Origin: G963675935 sp963823895
Lineage (GTDB): Bacteria; Planctomycetota; Planctomycetia; Pirellulales; Thermoguttaceae
DNA: 64,000 bases
Assembly: GCA_963823895.1 (NCBI GenBank)
Contig: CAWGNG010000045.1
Location: forward strand, 22,130 to 86,129
Direction: 5' to 3'
Under the pieces are notes generated by a model that ran no database searches, was not told the DNA's origin, and worked only from the letters and a program-made list of their open reading frames with translations. Both the position numbers and the translations under genes were made by a program. Positions 7,623 to 14,857 of this stretch are shown here, piece after piece (the first letter of the stretch is position 1; every line of letters begins with the position of its first letter).

Positions 7623-9008
7623 ATGGGCATAACCGAACCGCAGCCTGTTCCGCCTGTCCATAAACTCCGTTGGTATCAGTTCAGCCTTCGGTCGCTGATG
7701 ATCTTCGTGCTAGTTTGCGGCGCGTTGCTGGGCTGGGGCGGGACGTATTACAGACGGCTCAATGAACAACGCCAAGCCGTGACCCGCATTCTCAGCCTCG
7801 GCGGTTCCGTGCAATACGACTATCAGTGGCAGGAGGGCAACCCGGACTACAGCGCTTCTCCGCCGGGGCCAAAATTGCTTCGCATGATGTTGGGTGACGA
7901 TGCTTTCGCGCGTGTTGAAAAGGTCTCATTCCCAGGTGTCTCTCCCAATGTACGCGTGAAAGACAGCGACCTCGCTGTACTGGCAGCCTTGCGCAATTTG
8001 GACACCGTCGCCATTGCCGACGATAATATCAGCGACGAAGGACTTCGGCATTTGGCTACGCTTGGAAGACTCCGTGGGCTGTCCCTGCACAGCAAAAAGA
8101 TCGGTGATCACGGGTTGGAGCATTTGCGCGACCTTGTGAATCTTCGCAACCTCTCGATATTTGGCACCAAAGTCACCGACAAGGGGATGGAGCAACTCAA
8201 AGGGCTCGAGAATCTCGATTCGTTGAACCTATCAGATACTCAAGTGACGACGGAGGGCGTTGCTCGGCTTTCTGCCGCCGCCACTCTGCGCGAGCTTGTC
8301 TTCTACGGGGCCAATGTGAAAGACTCGACGTTGGCGCGGCTCGATGCATTGAAGGGGCTCGAATTTTTGCAACTGGTTCGTTGCGGCGTAACCGACGCCG
8401 GCTTGACGCCGTTGGAGCGCCTTTCCCGCCTTCGGGAGCTTGATCTTTACGAATGTCGTCAGATCGGCGACGCGGGACTCGTGCATCTACGTCGGCTTAG
8501 CAACCTCGAAACCCTATATATCACCGGAGCATCGATCACCGACTCGGGGGTTGAGAACTTGCGAGGGCTGGAGGGCCTTCGCGACCTAACGGTCTGTTCC
8601 GCCTCGATTGGCGACGCTGGGGCCGGGAAACTGCGAGGTCTTCACCGCCTCAAGTCCCTGTGTCTTGGCGGAACGAAGCTCGGCGACGCCGGACTTGTCG
8701 CTTTGGCGGAGCTATCAAAGCTTGAATATCTCTACCTCAACTCCACCGCAGTCACCGACGCCGGGCTGCCAAACCTCGCGCGATTGCGGCGGCTGCGCTT
8801 GCTGGATTTGGCACGGACCAAGACCACGGATGCGGCAGTTGTCAGTTTGCGGCAACTGACATACCTTATGCGACTCGTGATCGGCCCCGGAATCACGAAA
8901 GCCGCAGCCCTCGAATTGGCGAAGGCACTTCCAAGTTGCGAAATCGAGCGCGTTGACAGCAGCGGAGGAATGGAGACGATTTCGCAAGGCGATAAGGCCA
9001 AACCGTGA
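7623..9008 (+). CDS. Membrane-anchored leucine-rich repeat protein
   Basis: 461 residues. Residues 16-40 (WYQFSLRSLMIFVLVCGALLG) are the N-terminal membrane segment common to planctomycete proteins of this kind. After it come about twelve 23-25-residue leucine-rich repeats of the type 'LxxLxxLxLxxTxVTDAGLxxL' (ribonuclease-inhibitor/F-box-like), ending near residue 440. Such repeats form a curved protein-binding solenoid; the ligand is unknown. Start chosen at 7623 because GGAG sits 8 bases upstream; an ATG at 7599 would add eight residues. It stands alone between gdhA and the Hsp20 genes. Confidence 0.85.
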   Translation: MGITEPQPVPPVHKLRWYQFSLRSLMIFVLVCGALLGWGGTYYRRLNEQRQAVTRILSLGGSVQYDYQWQEGNPDYSASPPGPKLLRMMLGDDAFARVEKVSFPGVSPNVRVKDSDLAVLAALRNLDTVAIADDNISDEGLRHLATLGRLRGLSLHSKKIGDHGLEHLRDLVNLRNLSIFGTKVTDKGMEQLKGLENLDSLNLSDTQVTTEGVARLSAAATLRELVFYGANVKDSTLARLDALKGLEFLQLVRCGVTDAGLTPLERLSRLRELDLYECRQIGDAGLVHLRRLSNLETLYITGASITDSGVENLRGLEGLRDLTVCSASIGDAGAGKLRGLHRLKSLCLGGTKLGDAGLVALAELSKLEYLYLNSTAVTDAGLPNLARLRRLRLLDLARTKTTDAAVVSLRQLTYLMRLVIGPGITKAAALELAKALPSCEIERVDSSGGMETISQGDKAKP

Positions 9009-9138
9009 CTCGGTCTGCCTCCTCCCGGCTGCGATAGATCGCCGAACGATCAGCTCGCAAAAGCACAAAGAACACGAGGACCGGCCCACTTGGTAGCCAG
9101 GTCGCCGTGTTCTTCGCGGTTCAGGCGTTAGGAAGTCC

Positions 9139-9615
9139 TTACCTGACCTTCACTTCGATCTTCTTCTGCGGCGCCGGGGCCGTCTTCGGCAGGTGAAGCG
9201 TCAGCACGCCGTTGGCGTACTGGGCATCGACGTGCTCGGTATCGACACCCTCGGGCAGCGGCAGCATTCGGCGGAACGAACCGTAGCGGGTCTCGCTGTG
9301 GTAGACCCCCTTCTCCTTCGTTTCGCTCGACTCCTTCTTCTCGCCGCTGAGCACGAGGTGATTGTCGACGACCGATACGTCGAGGTCTTTCGGATCGATG
9401 CCGGGCAGTTCGGCCCGCACGGTCAACTCCTTCTCGTCTTCCGCCATTTCGATCGGCGGCGACCACTTGCCCGCGCCCCATTGCGGCCAGTCCATCGCGC
9501 CGAAAGGCTCGCGGAGGAAAGTGTCGAACAGCCGATCCATTTCGTTGCGGAACGAAACCAGGGGCGTCATTTCGCCCACGTCTTCTCGCCTGTTTCTCCA
9601 AGGTATTAGGCTCAT
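9139..9615 (-). CDS. Hsp20 small heat shock protein (distal of three)
   Basis: 158 residues with a full alpha-crystallin domain: VRAELPGIDPKDLDVSV, the LVLSGEKK strand, and a C-terminal GVLTLHLPK. ATP-independent holdase that binds unfolding proteins. Third gene of a minus-strand Hsp20 trio; 280 bases with heptamer repeats separate it from the middle gene, so it may have its own promoter as well as read-through from the sigma-54 promoter near 10825. The C-terminal I-x-I tail motif is represented only loosely (IEV). Confidence 0.92.
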   Translation of the reverse strand: MSLIPWRNRREDVGEMTPLVSFRNEMDRLFDTFLREPFGAMDWPQWGAGKWSPPIEMAEDEKELTVRAELPGIDPKDLDVSVVDNHLVLSGEKKESSETKEKGVYHSETRYGSFRRMLPLPEGVDTEHVDAQYANGVLTLHLPKTAPAPQKKIEVKVR

Positions 9616-9659
9616 AATCCACCTCCCTTTTTTTCTTAGAGTGTGTTTGGATAGGCGTT

Positions 9660-9788
9660 CTGGCTGTCAGCCGTCAGCAATCAGCTTCCAGCTTTCTCGC
9701 AGACGTAACTGCCGCCTTCTCGCTCTGTTACGGCCAGCGCCGATGATCGCACGGCTGACCGCTGAAAGCTGATTGCTAACGGCTTTCC
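9660..9788. repeat. Heptanucleotide arrays in inverted arms (TCAGCTT / GCTGAAA)
   Basis: About four 7-base units near 9667-9694 (TCAGCCG, TCAGCAA, TCAGCTT, CCAGCTT) and five at 9754-9788 (GCTGACC, GCTGAAA, GCTGATT, GCTAACG, GCTTTCC). The two arms are inverse complements in type and could fold. They lie between two Hsp20 genes. Confidence 0.7.
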
Positions 9789-9895
9789 GACAAATCTCAT
9801 CGCTTTCCAAACACGTTCTGACTGTTCTCTCTCTCCAGCGTCATAGCGGCGCAGACGGGACAGCGATCCGCTTGTCTCACCCTACAGCTACGACG

Positions 9896-10297
9896 TTACT
9901 TGGCAGCGACGGCGATCTTCCGCGGCTTGAGGGCCTCGGCCTTGGGCAGGTGCAGCGTCAATACGCCGTCGGCGTACTGGGCCGAGATCTTGCCGGCGTC
10001 GATCGCCTCGCTCACTTGGAAACTCCGATAATAATCGCCCACGTCGTACTCCCGCAGCAGGCAGGTGTGGCCGTCGCACTGGCGCGGCTCGACGGCCGCT
10101 TGAATCTCCAACATGCCGTCCTCGAACTTCACGTCGATCGTGTCGTTGCGGGCGCCGGGCACGTCGGCCACAACCAGCAGTTCGTCCCCCTGCTCGAGGA
10201 TATCGACGTTCGGACGATAGCAGCGGCCGCCGCGGGTGCGTTCGGCCATTGCCGGCTGCTCGGCGGCAGTCTTGGCAACGGTGTTTTCGTTCTCCAT
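9896..10297 (-). CDS. Hsp20 small heat shock protein (middle of three)
   Basis: 133 residues. The alpha-crystallin domain runs from PNVDILEQGDELLVVADVPG to ADGVLTLHLPKAEALKPRKIAV. Start set at the ATG at 10297 (MENENT), which has AAAGGAG 8 bases upstream; the frame stays open far upstream across the neighbouring gene, but that part is a shadow. It begins 20 bases after the stop of the proximal Hsp20 gene, so the two are one operon. The central part has two cysteines, unusual for this family. Confidence 0.9.
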   Translation of the reverse strand: MENENTVAKTAAEQPAMAERTRGGRCYRPNVDILEQGDELLVVADVPGARNDTIDVKFEDGMLEIQAAVEPRQCDGHTCLLREYDVGDYYRSFQVSEAIDAGKISAQYADGVLTLHLPKAEALKPRKIAVAAK

Positions 10298-10317
10298 TGC
10301 AGTGGCTCCTTTCCTGT

Positions 10318-10761
10318 TCATGTGCTGGTGACGTTGATCTTGCGCGGCTTCGCGCTCTCCGCTTTCGGCAGCGTAATCGTCAGCACGCCGTCGCGAAGAT
10401 CGGCCTCGACCCGATCGGCGTCGACTTCGACCGGCAGCCGCACGATGCGGCTGAACGACCCGATCGGCCGCTCGCGGCGATGGTAAGTTACGTCCTCCTG
10501 GGCCTCGTCGGGGACGTTGACCTTGACCGACAACTCGCCGCCCGCCACCGAAATGTCGAGCTGGTCGCTCTTCACTCCGGGCAACTCCATCTCGACCTTC
10601 AGCGCGTCGTTCTGCTCCCAAACGTTGATCGCCGGCTGGCCGCGAAACATACCGGGGATCAGCCCATTGGGCCGCCCTGCGAGGACGCCGGTCACGAGAC
10701 GATCTACCTCCTCGCGAAACTGGTTGAACGGATTTCGCCTCATTCGATAACAAGAAGCCAT
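10318..10761 (-). CDS. Hsp20 small heat shock protein (promoter-proximal)
   Basis: 147 residues: an N-terminal arm (NPFNQFREEVDRLV), the alpha-crystallin domain with VEMELPGVKSDQLDISV and a terminal DGVLTITLPKAESAKPRKI. The ATG at 10761 has a purine-rich GGGAGG upstream. First gene of the trio and the one directly behind the sigma-54-type promoter 55-70 bases upstream. Three divergent copies in tandem suggest an ancient local duplication, perhaps giving hetero-oligomers. Confidence 0.92.
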   Translation of the reverse strand: MASCYRMRRNPFNQFREEVDRLVTGVLAGRPNGLIPGMFRGQPAINVWEQNDALKVEMELPGVKSDQLDISVAGGELSVKVNVPDEAQEDVTYHRRERPIGSFSRIVRLPVEVDADRVEADLRDGVLTITLPKAESAKPRKINVTST

Positions 10762-10816
10762 GGTAAACCTCCCTGTTTAGTTGCCGGGACCTTGGAACCC
10801 GCCTGTCTTAACGATT

Positions 10817-10833
10817 TGCAAAGGCCGTGCCAA
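10817..10833 (-). promoter_or_regulatory. Sigma-54 (RpoN) -24/-12 promoter for the Hsp20 operon
   Basis: On the minus strand the sequence reads TTGGCACGGCCTTTGCA: the GG at -24 and GC at -12 with exactly the consensus spacing (YTGGCACG-N4-TTGC). It lies about 55-70 bases upstream of the proximal Hsp20 start, oriented toward it. Seen in sequence; use by RpoN is inference from the exact match. Confidence 0.7.
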
Positions 10834-10903
10834 ACGGGTCGGCTCGGTGTTACCCGTTTCCCGGCAGGGGTTTGCGTTGCGGCAGCGGGCCCGCCTGCAA
10901 TTC

Positions 10904-10925
10904 TGGCAGTCTGCCATTTTGGCAG
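10904..10925. promoter_or_regulatory. Palindromic enhancer-binding site candidate upstream of the sigma-54 promoter
   Basis: Contains TGGCAG-T-CTGCCA and overlapping CTGCCA-TTT-TGGCAG, both perfect inverted repeats, 70-100 bases upstream of the -24/-12 element. Position and symmetry suit an upstream activating site for a sigma-54 activator. The activator gene is not identified. Confidence 0.5.
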
Positions 10926-11117
10926 ATAGCCGGTCAGCCGGGATGCTGTCGCTGAACGTAAGACGTTTATTGATAGATGGTTATGGCAGATTCCGCCAAT
11001 CCACAGAAGGATTCAGCGTTGCGGTTGTGGTCTGTTTGCCCAATGGCTATACTAAGGAACTAATTTTTTCCCATACAATCGCACATTGCCCAAGCCGATC
11101 ATCCTTCCGAAGGTCCC

Positions 11118-11618
11118 ATGCGATTCTCGCTAATCGATCGCATCGTCGATCTGGAGCCGTGCGTGCGGATCACGGCGGTAAAGACGTTGACGATGACCGA
11201 GGAGTATCTCGCCGACCACTTTCCCCATTTTCCCGTAATGCCGGGCGTGCTGATGCTCGAAGCGCTCACCCAGGCGGGAGCGTGGCTGGTGCGTGCCAGC
11301 GAGGATTTCTCCCACAGCATGATCGTGTTGAAACAGGCGAACAACGTAAAATATGCGCAGTTTGTCGAGCCGGGGCAGACGCTTTCGGTCACCGCCGAGG
11401 TGCTCAAGTTTAATGACGGAGAAGTGAAACTGAAGGCCTATGGGACGGTGAGCGGGCGGGTTATCCTTACCGCCCGGCTCGCCCTGTCCTGTTATAATCT
11501 GGCTGATACTGACCCAAGTTACTTGCGGAGCGACCAAGCGACCCGGCAGGACCTGCGGACCCAATTCGCGATCCTGTATCAACCGCAAAGGGAGACCGCG
11601 ACAACAACGAGCGCCTAG
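11118..11618 (+). CDS. FabZ-like 3-hydroxyacyl-ACP dehydratase
   Basis: 166-residue hot-dog-fold protein. The FabZ active-site stretch HFPHFPVMPGVLMLEALTQAG is intact, with the catalytic His and the Glu of LMLEALTQ. It dehydrates 3-hydroxyacyl-ACP to trans-2-enoyl-ACP. It opens a run of five fatty-acid-synthesis-type genes (FabZ, FabG, ACP, a second FabZ-like protein and FabF). About 25 extra C-terminal residues lie beyond the usual FabZ length. Whether this set makes ordinary membrane lipids or a special acyl chain is not clear; two dehydratases and an unusual ACP argue for a dedicated product. Confidence 0.85.
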   Translation: MRFSLIDRIVDLEPCVRITAVKTLTMTEEYLADHFPHFPVMPGVLMLEALTQAGAWLVRASEDFSHSMIVLKQANNVKYAQFVEPGQTLSVTAEVLKFNDGEVKLKAYGTVSGRVILTARLALSCYNLADTDPSYLRSDQATRQDLRTQFAILYQPQRETATTTSA

Positions 11619-11690
11619 AACGTACTCTTCACGCTCGGCGTGAAGCAATCCCGCTCCGCGTTCTTCTCGCGGGGCGAGAGGAGTACGTTC
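11618..11690. repeat. Palindromic element, family F, copy 1
   Basis: GAACGTACTCTTCACGC at one end and GAGAGGAGTACGTTC at the other, with small hairpins inside. A related copy at 57346-57416 shares the outer GTACTC...GAGTACGTTC frame. Lies between the FabZ-like gene and fabG. Confidence 0.65.
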
Positions 11691-11715
11691 ATTGCAACAG
11701 CAGCAACAACTTTCG

Positions 11716-12468
11716 ATGCGATTTGAAGGCAAGACAGCGATTGTGACCGGCGGAAGCCGCGGCATCGGCCGGGCCTGCGTGGCTCGGCTGGCCGCCGAAG
11801 GGGCCAAGGTAGCCCTGATCTACCACAGCAACCAGCAGGCCGCGGAAGCCCTTCTGGCCGAGTTGAAGGACTCGCCCGGCGAAGTCCACGCCTTCCAGGC
11901 CGACGTTCGCGACCTTCAGCGCGCCCACGAAATCGTCGATCCCCTCTTCGAGCAATGGGGGCACATCGACGTGTTGATTAATTCGGCCGGCATCGTGCAA
12001 GACGGCCTGCTGGGCGCCATGACCCAGGAGCAGTGGCGCAACGTGATCGACACCAATCTGGGCGGCACGTTCAACTATTGCCATGCTGTGACGCAGCCGA
12101 TGATGATGATGCGCCGCGGCAGCATCGTAAACATGTCGAGCACCGCGGCCGAGTTCGCCGCCCGCGGCCAGGTCAACTACGCCGCGAGCAAAGGGGGTAT
12201 CAACGGCCTGACCCGCTCGCTGGCCAAGGAACTGGCGCCGCGAAACGTGCGGGTCAACGCGATCGCGCCGGGAATGATCGAAACCGACATGAGCCAGGTG
12301 GTCCGCGGCATCGCCGGCGACCAGATCAAGAAGATGATTCCGCTCAAACGCATCGGCTTGCCCGAGGAGGTCGCCGCCGTGGCGGCCTTCTTGGCCAGTG
12401 ACGACGCTGTCTACCTGACCGGTCAGGTGCTGCGCGTCGACGGCGGGTTGAGTTTGGGCGGCTACTAA
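11716..12468 (+). CDS. fabG: 3-oxoacyl-ACP reductase FabG-like (SDR family)
   Basis: 250-residue classical short-chain dehydrogenase: nucleotide motif TGGSRGIGRA near the N-terminus, NSAGI, catalytic Ser in NMSSTAAEF, and the YAASKGG Tyr/Lys pair. It reduces 3-oxoacyl-ACP with NADPH in chain elongation. A TTG upstream would add eight residues (MQQQQQLS), but the ATG at 11716 gives the standard FabG N-terminus. No clear Shine-Dalgarno; a palindromic element ends 25 bases upstream. The stop codon lies in the tip of the next element (family A). Confidence 0.88.
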   Translation: MRFEGKTAIVTGGSRGIGRACVARLAAEGAKVALIYHSNQQAAEALLAELKDSPGEVHAFQADVRDLQRAHEIVDPLFEQWGHIDVLINSAGIVQDGLLGAMTQEQWRNVIDTNLGGTFNYCHAVTQPMMMMRRGSIVNMSSTAAEFAARGQVNYAASKGGINGLTRSLAKELAPRNVRVNAIAPGMIETDMSQVVRGIAGDQIKKMIPLKRIGLPEEVAAVAAFLASDDAVYLTGQVLRVDGGLSLGGY

Positions 12469-12615
12469 ATAGCCTTGCGTGATTCCGGGAGGCCCAGGAA
12501 ACAACATGTTGGGGTGGCAGTTGCACTGCCACCGCCGGAACCGCCGCTAATTCGGGGGCGGCAGTGCAACTGCCACCCCAACAACATTTTCTCCCAGGAT
12601 CACGCAAGGCTATTT
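12467..12615. repeat. Palindromic element, family A, full-length copy
   Basis: About 149 bp. Outer arms are a perfect 17-base inverted repeat (AAATAGCCTTGCGTGAT); inner arms contain GTTGGGGTGGCAGTTGCACT and its inverse. The left tip overlaps the fabG stop codon. Shorter family members are at 23119, 35496 and 61093. Structure suits a non-autonomous MITE-like element or a bidirectional terminator. Confidence 0.8.
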
Positions 12616-12692
12616 AGCAGTTTTTCGCAACGGAGGAAGAAGGGGGCTGTCTCCTTCTTCCTCGAACAACGAGCACGTTTGGAGATGATTTC

Positions 12693-13085
12693 ATGCCAAC
12701 GAAGGAAGAAGTCTTCGAGAAGATTCGGGCCGCATTGGTGGACGCCCTTGGGGTCGATGAAGAAGACGTGACACCACAGGCGACGCTTGTTGGAGACCTC
12801 GGCGCCGAGTCGATCGATTTTCTGGACATCGTCTTCCGCCTGGAGAAGGCGTTCGACATCAAGATTCCCCGCGGCGAGTTGTTTCCCGAGGACATTCTGA
12901 CCGACGCCAAGTACGTCCAGGACGGCAAGGTGACTGAGGAGGGCGTCGCCGAGTTGCGCAAGCGCATGCCCTTCGCCAACCTCGACAACTTCGCCAAGAA
13001 GCCCATCGTCCAGGATTTCGGCAACCTCCTGACGGTGGCCGACATGTGCCGGTTCGTGGAAAGCAAAGTGGAAGTGACCGACTGA
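12693..13085 (+). CDS. Acyl carrier protein with long C-terminal extension
   Basis: 130 residues, while typical ACPs have about 80. S40 in DLGAESIDFLDIVF is the predicted phosphopantetheine attachment site. The first ~80 residues follow the ACP four-helix pattern; the remainder contains an inserted/extended helical segment (VQDGKVTEEGVAELRKRMPF...) and ends with a second conserved-looking helix LTVADMCRFVESKV, which resembles the final ACP helix. So the extension is probably an insertion between helices II and III. It presumably serves the neighbouring FabZ, FabG and FabF proteins. Confidence 0.85.
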   Translation: MPTKEEVFEKIRAALVDALGVDEEDVTPQATLVGDLGAESIDFLDIVFRLEKAFDIKIPRGELFPEDILTDAKYVQDGKVTEEGVAELRKRMPFANLDNFAKKPIVQDFGNLLTVADMCRFVESKVEVTD

Positions 13086-13087
13086 GC

Positions 13088-13136
13088 AGTGGCTAGGGGA
13101 TAGTGGATAGTGGATAGTGGGTAGGGGATAGTGGGT
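13088..13136. repeat. Heptanucleotide tandem array (AGTGGAT type)
   Basis: Seven in-register units: AGTGGCT, AGGGGAT, AGTGGAT, AGTGGAT, AGTGGGT, AGGGGAT, AGTGGGT. The array starts directly after the ACP stop codon. One of the cleanest arrays in the window. Confidence 0.85.
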
Positions 13137-13193
13137 TGCGGCTGGCTTTCCGACCCTGACCTCTGTCCCCTGATCCCTTCGAGGGCATCTGCC

Positions 13194-13823
13194 ATGCGAT
13201 GGTATTGGATCGATCGATTCATCGAGTTCGAGAGCGGGCGGTATGCCAAGGCCATCAAGAACATCTCGCTGGCCGAAGACTACCTGCACGATCACTTTCC
13301 CCACCGCCCCATGATCCCCAATTCGCTGGTGATCGAAGGGATGGCGCAAACCGGTGGACTGCTGGTCTGCGAACACAACGAGTTCAAAGAGAAGGTGGTG
13401 TTGGCCAAGCTGCCGAAGGCCGTCTTCTATTGCGCGGCGGTGCCCGGCGACACGCTCACGTACACCGCCAAAATCGAATACATCCGTCCGGAAGGGGCGA
13501 TGGTGTCGGCCACCAGCTACAAGGGCGACGTCCTGCACGCCGAAGCGGAGATCGTCTTCGCCCATCTGAACGACTCCCGCTTGGGCAGCCTGTTCGATCC
13601 GGAGACGTTCCTGCGGATGATGCGGCTGTTGGGTGCGTACGACGTCGGCCACGCCGCCGACGGCAGCCCGCTGCGGCCACCCAAGCGGCTAGTGGAAGCG
13701 CTGCCCCAAGCGGATTGCCCCGCATCTCCTAACGGCGAAAATGGGAATGGGAATGCCCCCGTCGCCGGCGGAGCGGCGCCCTGCGGCGAGAAGCTCAAGG
13801 CAGGCTCCGGCCAGGCGTCGTAA
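13194..13823 (+). CDS. Second FabZ/FabA-like dehydratase
   Basis: 209 residues; hot-dog fold with HFPHRPMIPNSLVIEGMAQTGG, keeping the active-site His and an acidic residue (VIEGMAQ). It aligns with the first FabZ-like protein of the cluster but has a longer C-terminus ending in a Gly/Pro/Ala-rich tail. Start set at the ATG at 13194 (MRWYWIDRF); the upstream frame runs through the heptamer array. Within the run FabZ-FabG-ACP-FabZ2-FabF it probably acts on a different chain length or pairs with the first protein. Confidence 0.82.
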   Translation: MRWYWIDRFIEFESGRYAKAIKNISLAEDYLHDHFPHRPMIPNSLVIEGMAQTGGLLVCEHNEFKEKVVLAKLPKAVFYCAAVPGDTLTYTAKIEYIRPEGAMVSATSYKGDVLHAEAEIVFAHLNDSRLGSLFDPETFLRMMRLLGAYDVGHAADGSPLRPPKRLVEALPQADCPASPNGENGNGNAPVAGGAAPCGEKLKAGSGQAS

Positions 13824-13878
13824 TCGAGTGGCTGCGTCTCGTCACTTTCCGTATAATTGCCGTAGAGGAAACTGAACG

Positions 13879-14112
13879 ATGACCGCCACCATCCACGCCC
13901 TTTTTGAGAACGGTCGATTTCGCCCGGTGGAACCGGTAGGGTTGCCCGATCGCAGCCTCGTGGAAATTGAGGTGCATAGCTGGGAAGAACCGTCCGGTTC
14001 ATGGCCAGTCTCGGAAGAGGAGACTGGATCGCCCTCCCCCGCCGACGAGACGCGCGATTCCGACGTCGGCGAGGTTGCAGCCCGGCACGACAAGAAGGAA
14101 AACGGTTCCTGA
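13879..14112 (+). CDS. DUF104 / AF2212-family antitoxin-like protein
   Basis: 77 residues. The first 32 (MTATIHALFENGRFRPVEPV followed by LPDRSLVEIEV) match the DUF104 antitoxin-like beta domain; the acidic, Ser/Glu-rich tail is disordered. GAGGAAAC precedes the ATG. DUF104 genes are usually paired with a PIN-domain toxin, but none follows here, so the system is either orphaned or uses another partner. It opens the block of accessory genes that separates FabZ2 from FabF. Confidence 0.75.
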   Translation: MTATIHALFENGRFRPVEPVGLPDRSLVEIEVHSWEEPSGSWPVSEEETGSPSPADETRDSDVGEVAARHDKKENGS

Positions 14113-14162
14113 CCCCCTTTGCCATGCGGTCCGGCACGGCTGTCCAATAGACGGAGAAGACT

Positions 14163-14414
14163 ATGGTGTCCAAACTCTCGGAGAATCTGGGGACTCGGGC
14201 CATCGCATTTTACCGGGAGCGACTCAAGAACCGTCTGGAATCGACCAATCCAGACGATTTTGTGGCGATCGAACCGGAGTCGGGTGACTTCTTTCTCGGT
14301 AAGACACTCAGCGAGGCAATCCAAGCGGCACGGACAGCCCATCCCACCAACTTGCCATTTGCGCTGCGCGTCGGGCATGAGTCGACTGTCGAACTGGGAG
14401 CGTTGGCCCAATGA
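14163..14414 (+). CDS. Small protein of the type paired with clan AA proteases (DUF5678-like)
   Basis: 83 residues. The core FVAIEPESGDFFLGKTLSEAIQAARTAHP followed by FALRVGHES is a short beta-alpha-beta unit frequently found directly upstream of clan AA aspartic protease genes. GGAG lies 8 bases before the ATG, and the stop overlaps the next start codon (ATGA), so the two are translationally coupled. The function of such pairs is unknown; a toxin-antitoxin-like role has been speculated but nothing here shows it. Confidence 0.7.
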   Translation: MVSKLSENLGTRAIAFYRERLKNRLESTNPDDFVAIEPESGDFFLGKTLSEAIQAARTAHPTNLPFALRVGHESTVELGALAQ

Positions 14415-14772
14415 ATGGCGAAGTCGATCATTCGGGGCGGGCGATCGTGAGTCTGTCGGTTCGTCCCAGCGCTGACGGGGATGCCAGTACGTTGGCTGCC
14501 TGCGTGGATACGGCCTTCACCGGCGAGTTGGTGGTTCCAGGAAAATGGTCGGAAAATTGGGATTGCGGCAATCGGCCGCAATAACGGCGCGATTGGCGGA
14601 TGGCACACAGGTCGTGTTGGAGACCTACAGTTGTGTTGTCGATTGGTTTGGCGGGCAACGGACTGTCGAGGTCGTTGAAAATGACGGGCAGGTTCCGTTG
14701 CTTGGCGTGGGGCTCCTGCAAGGTCGGAGATTGGAAATCGACTATCGGTCGCAAACGGTTTTGATCGAATAA
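14411..14772 (+). pseudogene. Clan AA aspartic protease (retropepsin-like), frameshifted
   Basis: The first frame reads ACVDTAFTGELVVPGK, the catalytic-Asp flap region of single-domain retropepsin-like proteins (VDTxFTGxL), then stops soon after. The continuation, KLGLRQSAAITARLADGTQ to LLGVGLLQGRRLEIDY, lies in the next frame from about 14545 and ends at 14772. The junction is an A-run (GGAAAATGG); one more A would restore a single 121-residue protein. Either a homopolymer assembly error or a real single-base deletion. The partner small gene upstream is intact. Confidence 0.7.
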
Positions 14773-14857
14773 CGGTCTTTTCCCCTTGGATGCTTGTGCG
14801 ACGAAAGAACGGCTTCCGACACCCTTTGCGTGTCCGGGGGCCGTTGGAGGTTGACGA

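Noticed and set aside
9896..10753. A 285-codon minus-strand frame through two Hsp20 genes
   Set aside because: Only the last 133 codons have Hsp20 character; the rest is the shadow of the proximal Hsp20 gene.
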